NCBI GenBank assembly: GCA_017460395.1
Contig: JAFUBA010000203.1
Span: forward strand, 1 to 64,000
Source: Clostridia bacterium
GTDB lineage: Bacteria > Bacillota > Clostridia > Christensenellales > Aristaeellaceae
DNA: 64,000 bases
Reading direction: 5' to 3'
The stretch's first letter is position 1. Every line of letters begins with the position of its first letter. The notes under the pieces were generated by a model. The model saw only the letters and a list, made by a program, of their open reading frames with translations. It did not search any database and was not told the origin of the DNA. The translations under genes were made by a program, and so were the position numbers. This document shows, piece after piece, positions 8,290 through 17,302 of this stretch.

Positions 8290-9426
8290 ATGAAATACCG
8301 CCCCATGGGAAAGCTCGGCATCAGCGCCTCTGCCTTCGGCCTTGGCTGCATGCGATTTAACGGAACCGCTTCCGGCGACAGTGTGATTGACGAACAGAAA
8401 GCCGTCTCCCTCATCCGCCGCGCCATTGACGGCGGTGTTACCTATCTGGACACTGCCTATGTGTATCTGGACAAGACCTCTGAGATCGTGCTCGGAAAAG
8501 CACTGCAGGACGGCTATCGCGACAGGGTCACCATTGCCACCAAGATGCCGCTGGAATATGTGCACAACCGTGCCGAGATGGAAGCGCTGCTTGACAGTGA
8601 ACTGAAAAAACTCCAGACAGATCACATTGATTTTTACCTCATGCACGGCATTGACCGTGCAAAATGGGAATCCTTCAAGGCCATCGGCGCCCCTGCTTTT
8701 TTCGATGACATGAAGAAGGAAGGCAAGATCCGCTATAAATGCTTTTCCTTCCATGGCCCCTATGAGGACTTTGAGTATATCCTGCAGGACTACGACTGGG
8801 ATATGGTGCAGATCCAGTACAATTTCATGGACATCGAAAACCAGGCAGGGGAAAAGGGACTGAAGCTTGCCGGGAAGCTGGGCATCCCGGTGGTGATCAT
8901 GGAAGGACTGCTGGGCGGCAGACTGTCCCGGGCCCCTTCCAATGTGCAGGCCCTTTATGATGCCTTCCCTGTCCGCCGCACACCGGTGGAATGGGCTTTC
9001 CGCTGGCTGTGCAACCACCCGGAGGTCTCCGTGGTCCTCTCCGGCTGCAATGAAGCGGAACAGATTGATGACAATCTGCGCATTTTTGACACCGTGGAAA
9101 GTGGCATCATGAGCGAGGAAGAATGCCGCCTCATGGAAAATGTGCGCCTTGCCTACCTCAGCCGCACCAAAATCGGCTGTACCGGCTGCCGCTACTGCAT
9201 GCCCTGTCCCAATGGTGTGAACATTCCCGGCATCTTCTCCGTGTGGAACAATGTGTCCCTCTATGACACCGACCCGAAATGGAACTGGGATCTGAAACGC
9301 ATCATCGAAAACGGGCAGGGTGCAGATCACTGCATCGGCTGCGGTGCGTGTGAGGCAGCCTGCCCCCAGCACCTTGATATCGTGGAGAAGCTCCAGATCG
9401 CCTGGAAGGAACTGACCGCAGAATAA
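8290..9426 (+). CDS. Aldo/keto reductase with two ferredoxin-like 4Fe-4S sites
   Basis: A 378-residue protein: an NADPH-type aldo/keto reductase barrel in residues 1-280 (MGKLGISASAFGLGCM start, catalytic region GGVTYLDTAYVYLDK with the usual Asp and Tyr), then a cysteine-rich tail. Cys297, 300, 303 and 306 (CTGCRYCMPCP) and Cys348, 351, 354 and 358 (CIGCGACEAACP) match 4Fe-4S binding patterns. This fused family is common in strict anaerobes and is thought to move electrons between ferredoxin-like clusters and a carbonyl substrate, which is unknown. The start follows AAGGAGG. The gene stands 89 bases before an ABC exporter, with a GC-rich hairpin between. Confidence 0.93.
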   Translation: MKYRPMGKLGISASAFGLGCMRFNGTASGDSVIDEQKAVSLIRRAIDGGVTYLDTAYVYLDKTSEIVLGKALQDGYRDRVTIATKMPLEYVHNRAEMEALLDSELKKLQTDHIDFYLMHGIDRAKWESFKAIGAPAFFDDMKKEGKIRYKCFSFHGPYEDFEYILQDYDWDMVQIQYNFMDIENQAGEKGLKLAGKLGIPVVIMEGLLGGRLSRAPSNVQALYDAFPVRRTPVEWAFRWLCNHPEVSVVLSGCNEAEQIDDNLRIFDTVESGIMSEEECRLMENVRLAYLSRTKIGCTGCRYCMPCPNGVNIPGIFSVWNNVSLYDTDPKWNWDLKRIIENGQGADHCIGCGACEAACPQHLDIVEKLQIAWKELTAE

Positions 9427-9428
9427 AT

Positions 9429-9469
9429 CGGTGCGCCGTCCCCGGACCTCTCCCGGGCGGCGCCGTTTT
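9429..9469 (+). terminator. GC-rich terminator after the aldo/keto reductase
   Basis: Imperfect inverted repeat CGGTGCGCCG (9429-9438) with CGGCGCCG (9458-9465), inner CCCGG/CCGGG pairing, followed by TTTTC. It probably only attenuates transcription into the next gene, which lies 50 bases on. Confidence 0.6.
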
Positions 9470-9515
9470 CTCATACAGAAATCATTCTGAGCGATTGTCC
9501 ATTCTGGAGGAAGCT

Positions 9516-11267
9516 ATGTTTAAAACACTCCTGCGCCTCAGCCGCGAAGCGATCCGATACCGGGCGCTTTACCTGATTGCCATCCTCTCCACCCTCTCCC
9601 TGACTGCCGTCAACCTCACGGCCCCCAGGGTCCTGTCCTCCATGACCGGCATTGTGGAGAAGGGCATGGAGGAAAAGGACCTGAAGACCATCGGCATCAT
9701 GACCGCTGTTCTGACCGGGCTGTATCTCCTGCGCATCCTCTTCCGCTTTCTGAGCAACTATCTGGCGCACAAGGCCGCCTGGTATCTGGTGGGCGATCTG
9801 AGGACAAAGACCTACGACAAGCTCGAGCACATGCACATGGGCTACTTCCACGACAAGCAGACCGGAGATCTGATGAGCCGGGTGATCAATGACACAAGAG
9901 ACTTTGAACTGCTCTACGCCCACATGATCCCGGAAACCATCTCGAATGTGGTGACCTTTGCAGGTGTCCTGGTTGTCCTCCTCACCATCAACTGGAAGCT
10001 TGCCCTCATCACCTGCGCACCCATCCCCTTCATCTTTGCCTCCGGCTTTGTCTTTTCAAAGAAAGTCCGCCCCTATTTCCGGATTTCCCAGAAGAAAATG
10101 GGCGAACTGAACGGAAAGCTTCAGGACAATCTCTCCGGCATCCATGAGATTCAGTCCTTCGGGCGGGAGGAATATGAAACAGATAAGGTCAATGAGAAGA
10201 ACTTTGAGCATGTGCGTGCCATGCTCCATGCCCTGAAGATCAGTGCCGTCTTCCATCCCTCCGTGGAATTCATCTCCTCCCTCGGCACCATTCTTGTGGT
10301 AGCCTTCGGCGGATATCTGGCCTTTCACCATGAACTGAGCGTGGCAGACATTGTAGCTTTTCTCCTGTATCTGTCCCTGTTCTATGCGCCTGTCACAAGC
10401 ATGGCCAATCTTCTGGAAAACATGCAGCAGTCAATGGCCGGCGCAGAGCGCGTGCTGGACATCCTGGATGCCCCGGTGGAAATCCAGGACAGACCCGGCG
10501 CCGTGGATCTTGAGGATGTACACGGGGATATCACCTTCGAGCATGTCAGCTTTTCCTATGGCGAGCATGTCCCTGTGCTCCGGGATGTCTCCTTCCACTG
10601 CAAGAGCGGAAACATGCTGGCCATTGTCGGTCCCACAGGCGTCGGAAAGACCACCCTGACCCAGCTGATCTCCCGTTTCTATGAGCCGAATGAGGGCAGG
10701 ATTCTCATCGACGGCCACGAGATCCAGGATGTCACCATGGAAAGTCTTCGCAGGCATATCGCCCCGGTGCTTCAGGACACCTTCCTCTTCAACGGCACCA
10801 TCGCGGAGAATATCGGCTATGCCGTGCCCAGTGCCTCCATGGAGGACATTGAATCTGCCGCCCGCGCTGCCAACATTCATGAGGATATCATGGCCATGCC
10901 GGACGGCTATGAAACCCGGGTCGGCGAGCGCGGTCTGCGCCTGTCCGGCGGACAGAAGCAGCGTGTCGCCATTGCCCGTGCCATCCTCGGGAAGTCGCCC
11001 ATCATCATCCTTGATGAAGCCACGGCCTCCGTGGACGTGGAGACCGAGCATCAGATCCAGACAGCCATCGCAGGCATTGCAGGAAAACGCACCATCATCG
11101 CCATCGCGCACCGCCTGTCCACCATTCGAAGCGCAGATCAGATCATCGTCCTGGAGGAGGGACAGATCACGGAGACGGGCACCCATGAGCAGCTCCTGAA
11201 AAGAAACGGAAGCTATGCAAGGATGCACCGCGTTCAGAGTGAAGCAGCCACGGGCGGGATCGCCTGA
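9516..11267 (+). CDS. ABC exporter, fused membrane and ATPase domains (MsbA/LmrA type)
   Basis: A 583-residue half-transporter. Six transmembrane helices fill about residues 1-320 and the nucleotide-binding domain the rest: Walker A GPTGVGKTT near residue 372, signature LSGGQ near 478, Walker B with the intact catalytic Glu in ILDEATASVD near 499, and switch His in AIAHRLST. All ATP-site motifs are canonical, so it can work as a homodimer, unlike the paired genes at 26-30 kb. Likely exports a lipid, drug or peptide; the sequence does not say which. The ATG at 9516 follows CTGGAGGA; a TTG in frame at 9495 is less well placed. Confidence 0.92.
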   Translation: MFKTLLRLSREAIRYRALYLIAILSTLSLTAVNLTAPRVLSSMTGIVEKGMEEKDLKTIGIMTAVLTGLYLLRILFRFLSNYLAHKAAWYLVGDLRTKTYDKLEHMHMGYFHDKQTGDLMSRVINDTRDFELLYAHMIPETISNVVTFAGVLVVLLTINWKLALITCAPIPFIFASGFVFSKKVRPYFRISQKKMGELNGKLQDNLSGIHEIQSFGREEYETDKVNEKNFEHVRAMLHALKISAVFHPSVEFISSLGTILVVAFGGYLAFHHELSVADIVAFLLYLSLFYAPVTSMANLLENMQQSMAGAERVLDILDAPVEIQDRPGAVDLEDVHGDITFEHVSFSYGEHVPVLRDVSFHCKSGNMLAIVGPTGVGKTTLTQLISRFYEPNEGRILIDGHEIQDVTMESLRRHIAPVLQDTFLFNGTIAENIGYAVPSASMEDIESAARAANIHEDIMAMPDGYETRVGERGLRLSGGQKQRVAIARAILGKSPIIILDEATASVDVETEHQIQTAIAGIAGKRTIIAIAHRLSTIRSADQIIVLEEGQITETGTHEQLLKRNGSYARMHRVQSEAATGGIA

Positions 11268-11324
11268 GACACGTTTCTCGCAGCATTGCAGGGCAGCTGT
11301 CTCTGCCACATCCATAGCGTTTGG

Positions 11325-11356
11325 AAAAAGGCCGTCACCTGCGTGACGGCCTTTTT
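11325..11356. terminator. Bidirectional terminator between convergent genes
   Basis: AAAAAGGCCGTCAC (11325-11338), loop CTGC is part of the turn, and GTGACGGCCTTTTT (11343-11356). It has A and T tracts on both sides, so it can end the ABC exporter transcript on plus and the GH2 transcript on minus. Its last base is the first base of the GH2 stop codon. Confidence 0.92.
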
Positions 11357-14088
11357 CATGTGTTCCTGAAGATTCCCTGAACCTTCTCCAGCGGAAGCTC
11401 CTGCATGCCACGGATGTCCTGCGCCTGCAGGGACGCAAGATAGGTATATATTGCCTCCTGAAGACAGCGGCACTCCGGTGCCTCCATTTCGCCAAGACTC
11501 AAAGAGCTCACCATGAGATACCCATTCAGGCACCTCCCCTCAAAGAGCTGCGCCATGGGCCTCAGGAGGAGATAGGAGTCCATCTCCCCGATGATCGACC
11601 GCCAGTGTGCGGGGAGGATCATGGCGCGACGGTTTGCCATGCGCCACCACTGCCAGTTCGTGTGTTCTTCCGTCGGGAAATTCCGAAACAGCGGATGGTC
11701 TTCATCGATCAGCTGGCCCATGCCGCCCTCCTGGAAGGGGAAGGTGCCGACCGACCAGAAGTCCGTGCTGAACTGGGCCTGGATAGACCTGGGCATGGAT
11801 TCTTTTGACTGCATCGGCGTGAGATATACCTTGCCGCCGTCGCGAAGAACCTGGATCGCCCGCGCATCCAGCTGCTCCGTCTCATAGACACTTGCCGGGC
11901 AGGCGGGCTGCAGACGCGGATAGACCCAGAGGGGCCAGGTGAGGGCATGCTCGCCGCACCGCACCGCCAGCGTGAGTTTCTGCGGTGACGGAAAGCCTTT
12001 CAGGGAAAACGCCACGCTCCCAAGGTCCGAGAGCCTGCCCTGCGGCGCGATGCAGCCCGGGATTTCCCGTTTTTCCTCCCGTTCCCCGCCCCTGAGGGTG
12101 CACACGCACGTGCCCTGCCAGTCGCTTTTTCCGTAGTTTGCCAGCTGCAGGCGCACGCGGACCTCCTCGTCCGCATACCAGGTGTACCGCTGAAACCTGG
12201 CCAGCGGCACCACGCTCCGGTATACCTGATGAAACCAGCTGCCCTGCGCCTCGGGAAAGGGCTTTGGCTCCAGGTGGGTATTCATCAGCCCCACCAGCGC
12301 CGTCCCCTGGCCGGGAAAGTCCTGGAGGCCAAGGAGCGAGATCCCGGAGAGCTCCGGCGTCCGAAGGGCCGCCTCCACCTCCTCCCGGTAGCAAAGAGCA
12401 GCGAGCGCCCCGCTGGCACGGACCTGCCTTGGCCAGATCTCCTGAAAGCCCTTGTCCCGCACCTGCGATCGGACATGGGCAAGATTGTCCGGGCGTGTGA
12501 CGCATGTTGTCCAGCTGTCCCCGTCATCTTCTGCGAACTGCTCCAGCTCCCCGAAGTCCGGCAGCACCTCATACTGGCCGATCTCAAAGGTGAAGACCGG
12601 CTTTTTGTATGTCTTCCTCAGCGCCTGCATGGCATCTGAATACTGGTGTTCCGTCCCCGGTATTTCATGGTTCAGATATCCCTGCATGCCGGCCGATGTG
12701 GCCCGCATCGCCCGCTCCCCAAAGGACTGGGAGGTATAAAAATCGCTGTCCGCATCACAGCCGAGCGCGCCGTAGTGAGGGTTGCTTCCGTTTGCATAGA
12801 GCCTGGTGGGATCAATCTCCCGCGCCGAAAGAAGCATGCGTCCCATGAAGGCATGGCCCTCCTCCCCCGCATGCAGCTCATTGCCGAAGGTCAGCATGAC
12901 GAAGGATGGATGGTTGCCAAGAAAGCGGACCGTTTCCTGAAGCTCCGCCATGTAGTAGCGCTGCCTGACCTCGCCCTCGAAGGCGTTTTTCGGGTTCCAG
13001 CAGTCCAGCTCCGGCTGCATCAGCATGCCGAGGCGGTCGGCGACGGAAAAGGCAGATTCCGGCGGCACGTGGGAATGGAAACGCAGGCAGTTGACCCCGT
13101 AGGCCTGGTACGTCCGGATGATCTTCTCCCACGCCGTCTCGTCCATGGGCGGATAGCCTGTGTCCGGAAAGACAGCGCAGTTGGCCTCGGAGCGAAGGAA
13201 GATCCCCCGCCCGTTGAGCGAAATCCGCCCGTCGCCAGCGTCCCCAAACACCCTTCGCCCGAAGGACACGCTTTTTTCTTCCAGCCCGTCCCCCGAGAGC
13301 GTGATCTCAAGGAGCCGGTTTTCCTCATCCCGCTCAATCTCCCACATGTCTTCCCCGTCCCACGGTATCTCCGGCAGGCGGAATTCTGCCCGCCCGGGCG
13401 CCATGGAGACAAAGAGGGATACCTCACGGTGCCCTGTGCAGAGCCACAGTGTCCCCTGCCAGCCCTGAAGACTGCTGAGTGTCACCTCCGCATGGAACGC
13501 ATCTTTCCCCGGCAGTACCCGGATGCTCTCTGCGAAGGTTTCCCGCTCCCGCCGCAGCCGGATGTAGCCCAGCAGGCCGTTCCAGTTGGTCTGCGTCTCA
13601 TCGGTCGCCATGGAGGAATCCAGGATGTCATCCTTCGGCCACGAAGGGTAGCTGTTGTCGGACAGGATGGTCAGGGTGTTCTCCGGCAGCAGGGCGTCCG
13701 TCACCTCAAATACGTGCGGGGTTGCGAGCGTCTGGGGACGAAACGGCGGGATGGTGTGCCCGTTCAGGATGACGGTCAGCTCCCTCGCCCGCTCCACCTC
13801 CAGAAAGACCCGCTCGTCTGCCCTTTTCTCAAAGGAAAAAGACCTTGTGAACTTTGCAACACCTGTGAAGGTATGCTTTCTTGTCAGGCGGCTCGTGATC
13901 ACGTCCGTGTCCTGGCAGTTGACAGCCGCGTCCGGGTGCCAGGGGCGGTCCAGATGGTCCGGAAACCCCATCTGGTTCTGATCGAGGGTGCCGGGGAGCG
14001 TGACGCTCCACGCCTGTGTTTCCCCGTCCCGCGAGATGGTGCAGTTCCATGTGCCGTGAAGCGAAATGTTCCCTTGGTCCTCTCTCAT
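11356..14088 (-). CDS. Glycoside hydrolase family 2 protein
   Basis: A 910-residue GH2-type retaining glycosidase. Order: beta-sandwich sugar-binding domain (residues 1-170), immunoglobulin-like domain, TIM barrel from about 270 to 570, then about 340 residues of accessory beta domain. The acid/base is in LTFGNELHAG (Glu near 403) and the likely nucleophile in FTFEIGQYE (Glu near 502); their spacing of about 100 residues fits the family. The barrel entrance sequence VNCLRFHSHVPPESAF is typical of the beta-glucuronidase/beta-mannosidase side. No signal peptide, so it acts on imported oligosaccharide. The start at 14088 overlaps the lactonase stop by ATGA. Substrate is not predictable. Confidence 0.88.
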   Translation of the reverse strand: MREDQGNISLHGTWNCTISRDGETQAWSVTLPGTLDQNQMGFPDHLDRPWHPDAAVNCQDTDVITSRLTRKHTFTGVAKFTRSFSFEKRADERVFLEVERARELTVILNGHTIPPFRPQTLATPHVFEVTDALLPENTLTILSDNSYPSWPKDDILDSSMATDETQTNWNGLLGYIRLRRERETFAESIRVLPGKDAFHAEVTLSSLQGWQGTLWLCTGHREVSLFVSMAPGRAEFRLPEIPWDGEDMWEIERDEENRLLEITLSGDGLEEKSVSFGRRVFGDAGDGRISLNGRGIFLRSEANCAVFPDTGYPPMDETAWEKIIRTYQAYGVNCLRFHSHVPPESAFSVADRLGMLMQPELDCWNPKNAFEGEVRQRYYMAELQETVRFLGNHPSFVMLTFGNELHAGEEGHAFMGRMLLSAREIDPTRLYANGSNPHYGALGCDADSDFYTSQSFGERAMRATSAGMQGYLNHEIPGTEHQYSDAMQALRKTYKKPVFTFEIGQYEVLPDFGELEQFAEDDGDSWTTCVTRPDNLAHVRSQVRDKGFQEIWPRQVRASGALAALCYREEVEAALRTPELSGISLLGLQDFPGQGTALVGLMNTHLEPKPFPEAQGSWFHQVYRSVVPLARFQRYTWYADEEVRVRLQLANYGKSDWQGTCVCTLRGGEREEKREIPGCIAPQGRLSDLGSVAFSLKGFPSPQKLTLAVRCGEHALTWPLWVYPRLQPACPASVYETEQLDARAIQVLRDGGKVYLTPMQSKESMPRSIQAQFSTDFWSVGTFPFQEGGMGQLIDEDHPLFRNFPTEEHTNWQWWRMANRRAMILPAHWRSIIGEMDSYLLLRPMAQLFEGRCLNGYLMVSSLSLGEMEAPECRCLQEAIYTYLASLQAQDIRGMQELPLEKVQGIFRNT

Positions 14089-15218
14089 GTGTCGATCCCG
14101 CCTTTCTCCTCCACAGGTTTCAGCTCCGTCCCCTGCTCCCAGGCAAGACACACGGGAGAGGATACAGAAATTTTTTTCAGGGGTGCCCACACGCCCAAAT
14201 CACCCAGAATTGCCGAAATCACGACCGCATGTTCCTCCTGACAGGCACACAGGACCAGATTCCCCACCTTCAGGAGATCCCGCGGACAGCGGCCGGTATT
14301 CATCTTCCACTGCCGAGTCAGATTGCCCTTCTTCTGTACCTTCATCGAGGCCCACTGATCCCCGGACTTTCGTTTGCCGCGGTGGGTACAGTACACCACA
14401 TCCCGCTCTCTCCCTTCCCTGTCTCTCTCCCGGAAGAGCCGGATGGCGGCCGCCGTCCCTTCCGCTTTGCCTGGCAGGATCGCCTTGCGGTCCACCACGC
14501 GGCCCCCGAGGTCCAGTCGGATGATCTCCCGGGACAGTTCGCAGATCACATACATCCACGCATCCGTCCGCACAAAGTGCCGCGGTCCGGATCCCTCGGG
14601 CAGCCTCGCAAAGGGCGCCGTCTCCTCCCACGTGTCCTGTGTCCTTTGGAAGCGCCGGATTTCATCCGCACCCAGATCGCAGGTCAGAAGCTCCTCGGGG
14701 GATACAAAATACGTGAAATGTGCATGAGGCCCTTCCTGCCGCGCAGGGTTCACGCTGCCGTGGTGCCCGGGAAAGAGCTGTGCCCTCATCACCTGCCGCC
14801 CATCCAGCTCCACGATCATCACGGAACCGCTCGTATAGTTTGCCACGGCCAGCCACCGCTCATCCTGGGACAGCGCCAGATGGCAGGGGTTTTCGCCGCC
14901 GGTGGGCAGGGCCCACTTCACACTGTACTTCCTTCCCTCCATCTGCGCATAGACGACCTGGCCTTCCTTTTTTCCAAGGCCCTCGTCCACATAGAAAAGT
15001 CCGCCCTCCACCGGGAGCAGATAGGAGGGATCCTCGGCCCGGAGCGCCAGCTCCGCCTTCATATCGAGTTCGATCTGTCCCTGAGAGTTCAGCCTTGCCC
15101 TCACACGGTAGATCCCTTTGGAGCGACTTCCGTCGCCGGAAGATGGCGTCGTGTAGGTTCCGATCAGGATCGCACCGGTTCTTTTCTGTCTGTCTTTTGC
15201 AGCATGTCGCGTGTCCAT
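14085..15218 (-). CDS. Lactonase-family beta-propeller protein (Pgl/YbhE-like)
   Basis: A 377-residue seven-bladed propeller of the lactonase family, which includes 6-phosphogluconolactonase of the YbhE type. Family hallmarks: GTYTTPSS at the start of blade 1, GGENPCHLALSQDERWLAV near residue 107, QEGPHAHFTYFVSP near 160, GSGPRHFVRT near 210, and TGRCPRDLLKVGN near 307. The His and Arg residues in these loops form the presumed catalytic face. It has no signal peptide. It is the first gene of a two-gene operon with a GH2 enzyme (4-base overlap), which suggests a sugar lactone or aldonate-linked glycan rather than the pentose phosphate pathway. A strong minus-strand promoter lies about 95 bases upstream. 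Confidence 0.9.
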   Translation of the reverse strand: MDTRHAAKDRQKRTGAILIGTYTTPSSGDGSRSKGIYRVRARLNSQGQIELDMKAELALRAEDPSYLLPVEGGLFYVDEGLGKKEGQVVYAQMEGRKYSVKWALPTGGENPCHLALSQDERWLAVANYTSGSVMIVELDGRQVMRAQLFPGHHGSVNPARQEGPHAHFTYFVSPEELLTCDLGADEIRRFQRTQDTWEETAPFARLPEGSGPRHFVRTDAWMYVICELSREIIRLDLGGRVVDRKAILPGKAEGTAAAIRLFRERDREGRERDVVYCTHRGKRKSGDQWASMKVQKKGNLTRQWKMNTGRCPRDLLKVGNLVLCACQEEHAVVISAILGDLGVWAPLKKISVSSPVCLAWEQGTELKPVEEKGGIDT

Positions 15219-15275
15219 GATTGTCCTCCCGTCGCCTGTCTTCAGGCTGCTGGCTTCGTTTTTTCATTGTATATC

Positions 15276-15288
15276 CGTTCTCAGAACG
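15276..15288. promoter_or_regulatory. Palindrome downstream of the lactonase promoter
   Basis: CGTTCT-C-AGAACG is a perfect 13-base inverted repeat in the leader of the lactonase-GH2 operon, about 20 bases after the expected transcription start. It is a plausible repressor site. Confidence 0.4.
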
Positions 15289-15313
15289 ATCTGGAAGGAT
15301 CTTTGTAAAAGCC

Positions 15314-15342
15314 AGTATATCCCGCCCATTTTCTGCTTTCAA
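15314..15342 (-). promoter_or_regulatory. Promoter of the lactonase-GH2 operon
   Basis: On the minus strand TTGAAA (15342-15337), a 17-base spacer and TATACT (15319-15314). The -35 lies only eight bases from the -35 of the divergent GntR operon, so the two promoters share upstream DNA. Confidence 0.7.
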
Positions 15343-15350
15343 TACAGGGC

Positions 15351-15379
15351 TTGACAGAACCGTTTTAACTGTATATGCT
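15351..15379 (+). promoter_or_regulatory. Promoter of the GntR-ABC operon
   Basis: TTGACA at 15351-15356, a 17-base spacer and TATGCT at 15374-15379. The -10 lies inside the palindrome described at 15367-15393. Confidence 0.65.
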
Positions 15380-15393
15380 GTTTATGTACAGTT
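15367..15393. promoter_or_regulatory. Operator-like palindrome in the GntR promoter
   Basis: Half-sites AACTGTA (15367-15373) and TACAGTT (15387-15393) are exact inverted repeats, with partial symmetry continuing inward. They span the -10 box and transcription start. YtrA-type GntR regulators commonly repress their own operon from such TGTA/TACA sites, so autoregulation is likely. Confidence 0.65.
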
Positions 15394-15420
15394 ATCACGC
15401 TTATGTCAGGAGGAAATCCG

Positions 15421-15825
15421 TTGACACTTTTTCTGGATAACCGCTCCGGTCAGCCGATCTACGAACAGCTGTTTCAGCAGATCTCCCAGCAGATCATCTC
15501 CGGAGAGCTCCCGGAGGGTGCGCCGCTGCCCTCCATCCGGGGTCTTGCCAAGGATCTTCAGATCAGCGTCATCACCACCAAGAAGGCCTATGATATCCTC
15601 GAGCAGAAGGGCCTCATTGACACCGTTCCCGGGAAGGGCTGCTACGTGGCGAAGCGAAACCTCGAGATCATCCGGGAGCACACGCTGAGACAGCTGGAGG
15701 AGAACCTGCAGGAGGTCCTTCGCCTCGCACGGACCCTGAGCCTTTCCCGCCAGGACCTGCTCTCTATGATGGACCTTCTCTCAGACGCCTCAGACGAAAC
15801 TATGCAGGGAGGAAATACACCGTGA
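15421..15825 (+). CDS. GntR-family transcriptional regulator (YtrA subfamily)
   Basis: A 134-residue regulator: a winged helix-turn-helix at residues 5-75 (QPIYEQLFQQI, then LPSIRGLAKDLQ and the wing TVPGKGCYV), followed by a short helical tail of about 50 residues instead of a ligand domain. That short form is the YtrA subfamily, which usually represses a linked ABC transporter. A TTG start at 15421 is preferred because AGGAGG ends six bases before it. An ATG at 15403 would place the binding site inside the gene. The stop overlaps the start of the ABC ATPase gene, so the three genes form one unit. Confidence 0.9.
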   Translation: MTLFLDNRSGQPIYEQLFQQISQQIISGELPEGAPLPSIRGLAKDLQISVITTKKAYDILEQKGLIDTVPGKGCYVAKRNLEIIREHTLRQLEENLQEVLRLARTLSLSRQDLLSMMDLLSDASDETMQGGNTP

Positions 15826-16661
15826 ATGCCTTTGAGATGAATCACGTCACCCGCCGTTACAAGGACTTCTGTCTTGAAAACATCAACCTATCCCTTCCCT
15901 CCGGCTGTATTCTCGGCCTGATCGGGGAAAATGGTGCCGGCAAGTCCACCCTGATCCGCCTCCTCACAGGTCTTGAGGCGCCGGACGGCGGCACCGTCCG
16001 GGTGCTGGGGGAAGAAAACGGACAGAAGGGGCACCACATCCGGCAGCGCCTCGGCATCGTGCTCGAGCAGCAGGGATTCCCAGACATGACCGCCATAGAG
16101 CTATCCCGCCTCCTGGCTCCTGTCTTTCCCGCCTGGGACCAGGAAAAATACCTTGAGCTTCTCCGTCGCCTCTCGGTCCCGGAGGACCGTCACTATCTCT
16201 CCCTCTCCGCCGGCACCCAGAGAAAGCTCTCCCTGTGCACCGCACTGTGCCGGGACCCGGAGCTGCTGGTGCTGGATGAGAGCACCAACGGGCTGGATCC
16301 GGTGGCCCGGGAGGAGGTTGTCTACCTCCTGATGGACTATACCCGGGACGAGCGCCACAGCGTGTTCATCGCCTCCCACATCGTCTCGGACCTGGAGAAG
16401 CTGTGCGATGAAGTCGCCTTCCTGCACAGAGGAAAGCTGCTGCTCGTGGAAGAAAAGGATGCACTCCTTGAGCGCTACTGCAGGGTGCAGTGCACCCGGG
16501 AAGATCTGCAAGGGCTGCCGCCCTCCGATGTTCTCTCCGTGCACGATACGGGTTTTGGCGTTCAGGCCGTCATCGCGCGGCACGCTCTGCCCCCGTCTCT
16601 CCCCTTTATTCCTGTCTCCCTCGAGGATCTGTTCGTCTCCATGATCCGGGGTGCTGCTTGA
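15822..16661 (+). CDS. ABC transporter ATP-binding protein (YtrB-like)
   Basis: A 279-residue ABC ATPase. Walker A GENGAGKST is at about residues 34-42. The signature is the relaxed LSAGTQ near 127, and Walker B is LLVLDESTNGLDP near 148 with the catalytic Glu kept. The gene starts with GTG at 15822, overlapping the GntR stop by four bases, behind GGGAGG at 9 bases. It pairs with the permease at 16699. Related YtrABC-like systems respond to cell-wall stress or export antimicrobials; the substrate here is unknown. Confidence 0.92.
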   Translation: MNAFEMNHVTRRYKDFCLENINLSLPSGCILGLIGENGAGKSTLIRLLTGLEAPDGGTVRVLGEENGQKGHHIRQRLGIVLEQQGFPDMTAIELSRLLAPVFPAWDQEKYLELLRRLSVPEDRHYLSLSAGTQRKLSLCTALCRDPELLVLDESTNGLDPVAREEVVYLLMDYTRDERHSVFIASHIVSDLEKLCDEVAFLHRGKLLLVEEKDALLERYCRVQCTREDLQGLPPSDVLSVHDTGFGVQAVIARHALPPSLPFIPVSLEDLFVSMIRGAA

Positions 16662-16698
16662 TCGTCCGACCCAATTTCCCACAGAGAGGAGTCTTACC

Positions 16699-17295
16699 GT
16701 GAAAGGCCTCATCTACAAGGACCTGTGTACCCTCTTTCGCAACATGCGAAAGACACTTCTGATGATCTGTCTGTTTCTGATCCTGGGGATTGCCATGCCC
16801 GATGCCAGTTTCTTTCTGGTATATCCCATCCTCATGGCCGGCATGCTGCCCTCCACCCTGCTTTCCTTCGATGAGAAGACCGGCTGGAACACCTGTGTCC
16901 GCACCCTGCCCTTCTCGCCCCTGCAGCTGGTGGGCAGCCGCTACCTCGAATGCTTCTGTCTGATCGTGCTCCCTGTGTTTCTGGAGGGCATTGGTCTTTA
17001 TCTTCGGGACGGCAGTGCAGCCATGTGCCCCTTTCTCTTTGCTGCCGGCCTCCTCGGACCCACGATCATGATGCCCCTCTATTACCGCTTCGGCATGGAG
17101 AAGAGCCGATATGTCCTCCTTGGCATCTCGGGGCTTCTGGCCGTCCTTGCCACCTTCACCGCCATGGACCTGTCCGCCCTCTCCGGCATCCGGAACGTGT
17201 CTCTGCTCCTCATCGTCCTGCCCCTGTTTCTCCTCTCCTTTGCCGTATCCCTCTGTTTTCTCCGCACCTTGCCCGCAGGCGACACAGGCACCTGA
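16699..17295 (+). CDS. ABC-2 type permease of the GntR-linked transporter
   Basis: A 198-residue integral membrane protein with about six hydrophobic segments, in the pattern of the short ABC-2 permeases that accompany YtrA-type regulators. The N-terminal MKGLIYKDLCTLFRNMRKT is a typical cytoplasmic lead into helix 1. The start is GTG at 16699, behind GAGAGGAG at 7 bases; an in-frame ATG at 16651 overlaps the ATPase gene and has no binding site. It is the last gene of the operon and a terminator follows. Confidence 0.85.
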   Translation: MKGLIYKDLCTLFRNMRKTLLMICLFLILGIAMPDASFFLVYPILMAGMLPSTLLSFDEKTGWNTCVRTLPFSPLQLVGSRYLECFCLIVLPVFLEGIGLYLRDGSAAMCPFLFAAGLLGPTIMMPLYYRFGMEKSRYVLLGISGLLAVLATFTAMDLSALSGIRNVSLLLIVLPLFLLSFAVSLCFLRTLPAGDTGT

Positions 17296-17302
17296 TCTTC
17301 AA

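Noticed and set aside
12646-14241. A 531-codon plus-strand open frame
   Set aside because: Antisense to the GH2 gene, which has intact catalytic motifs.
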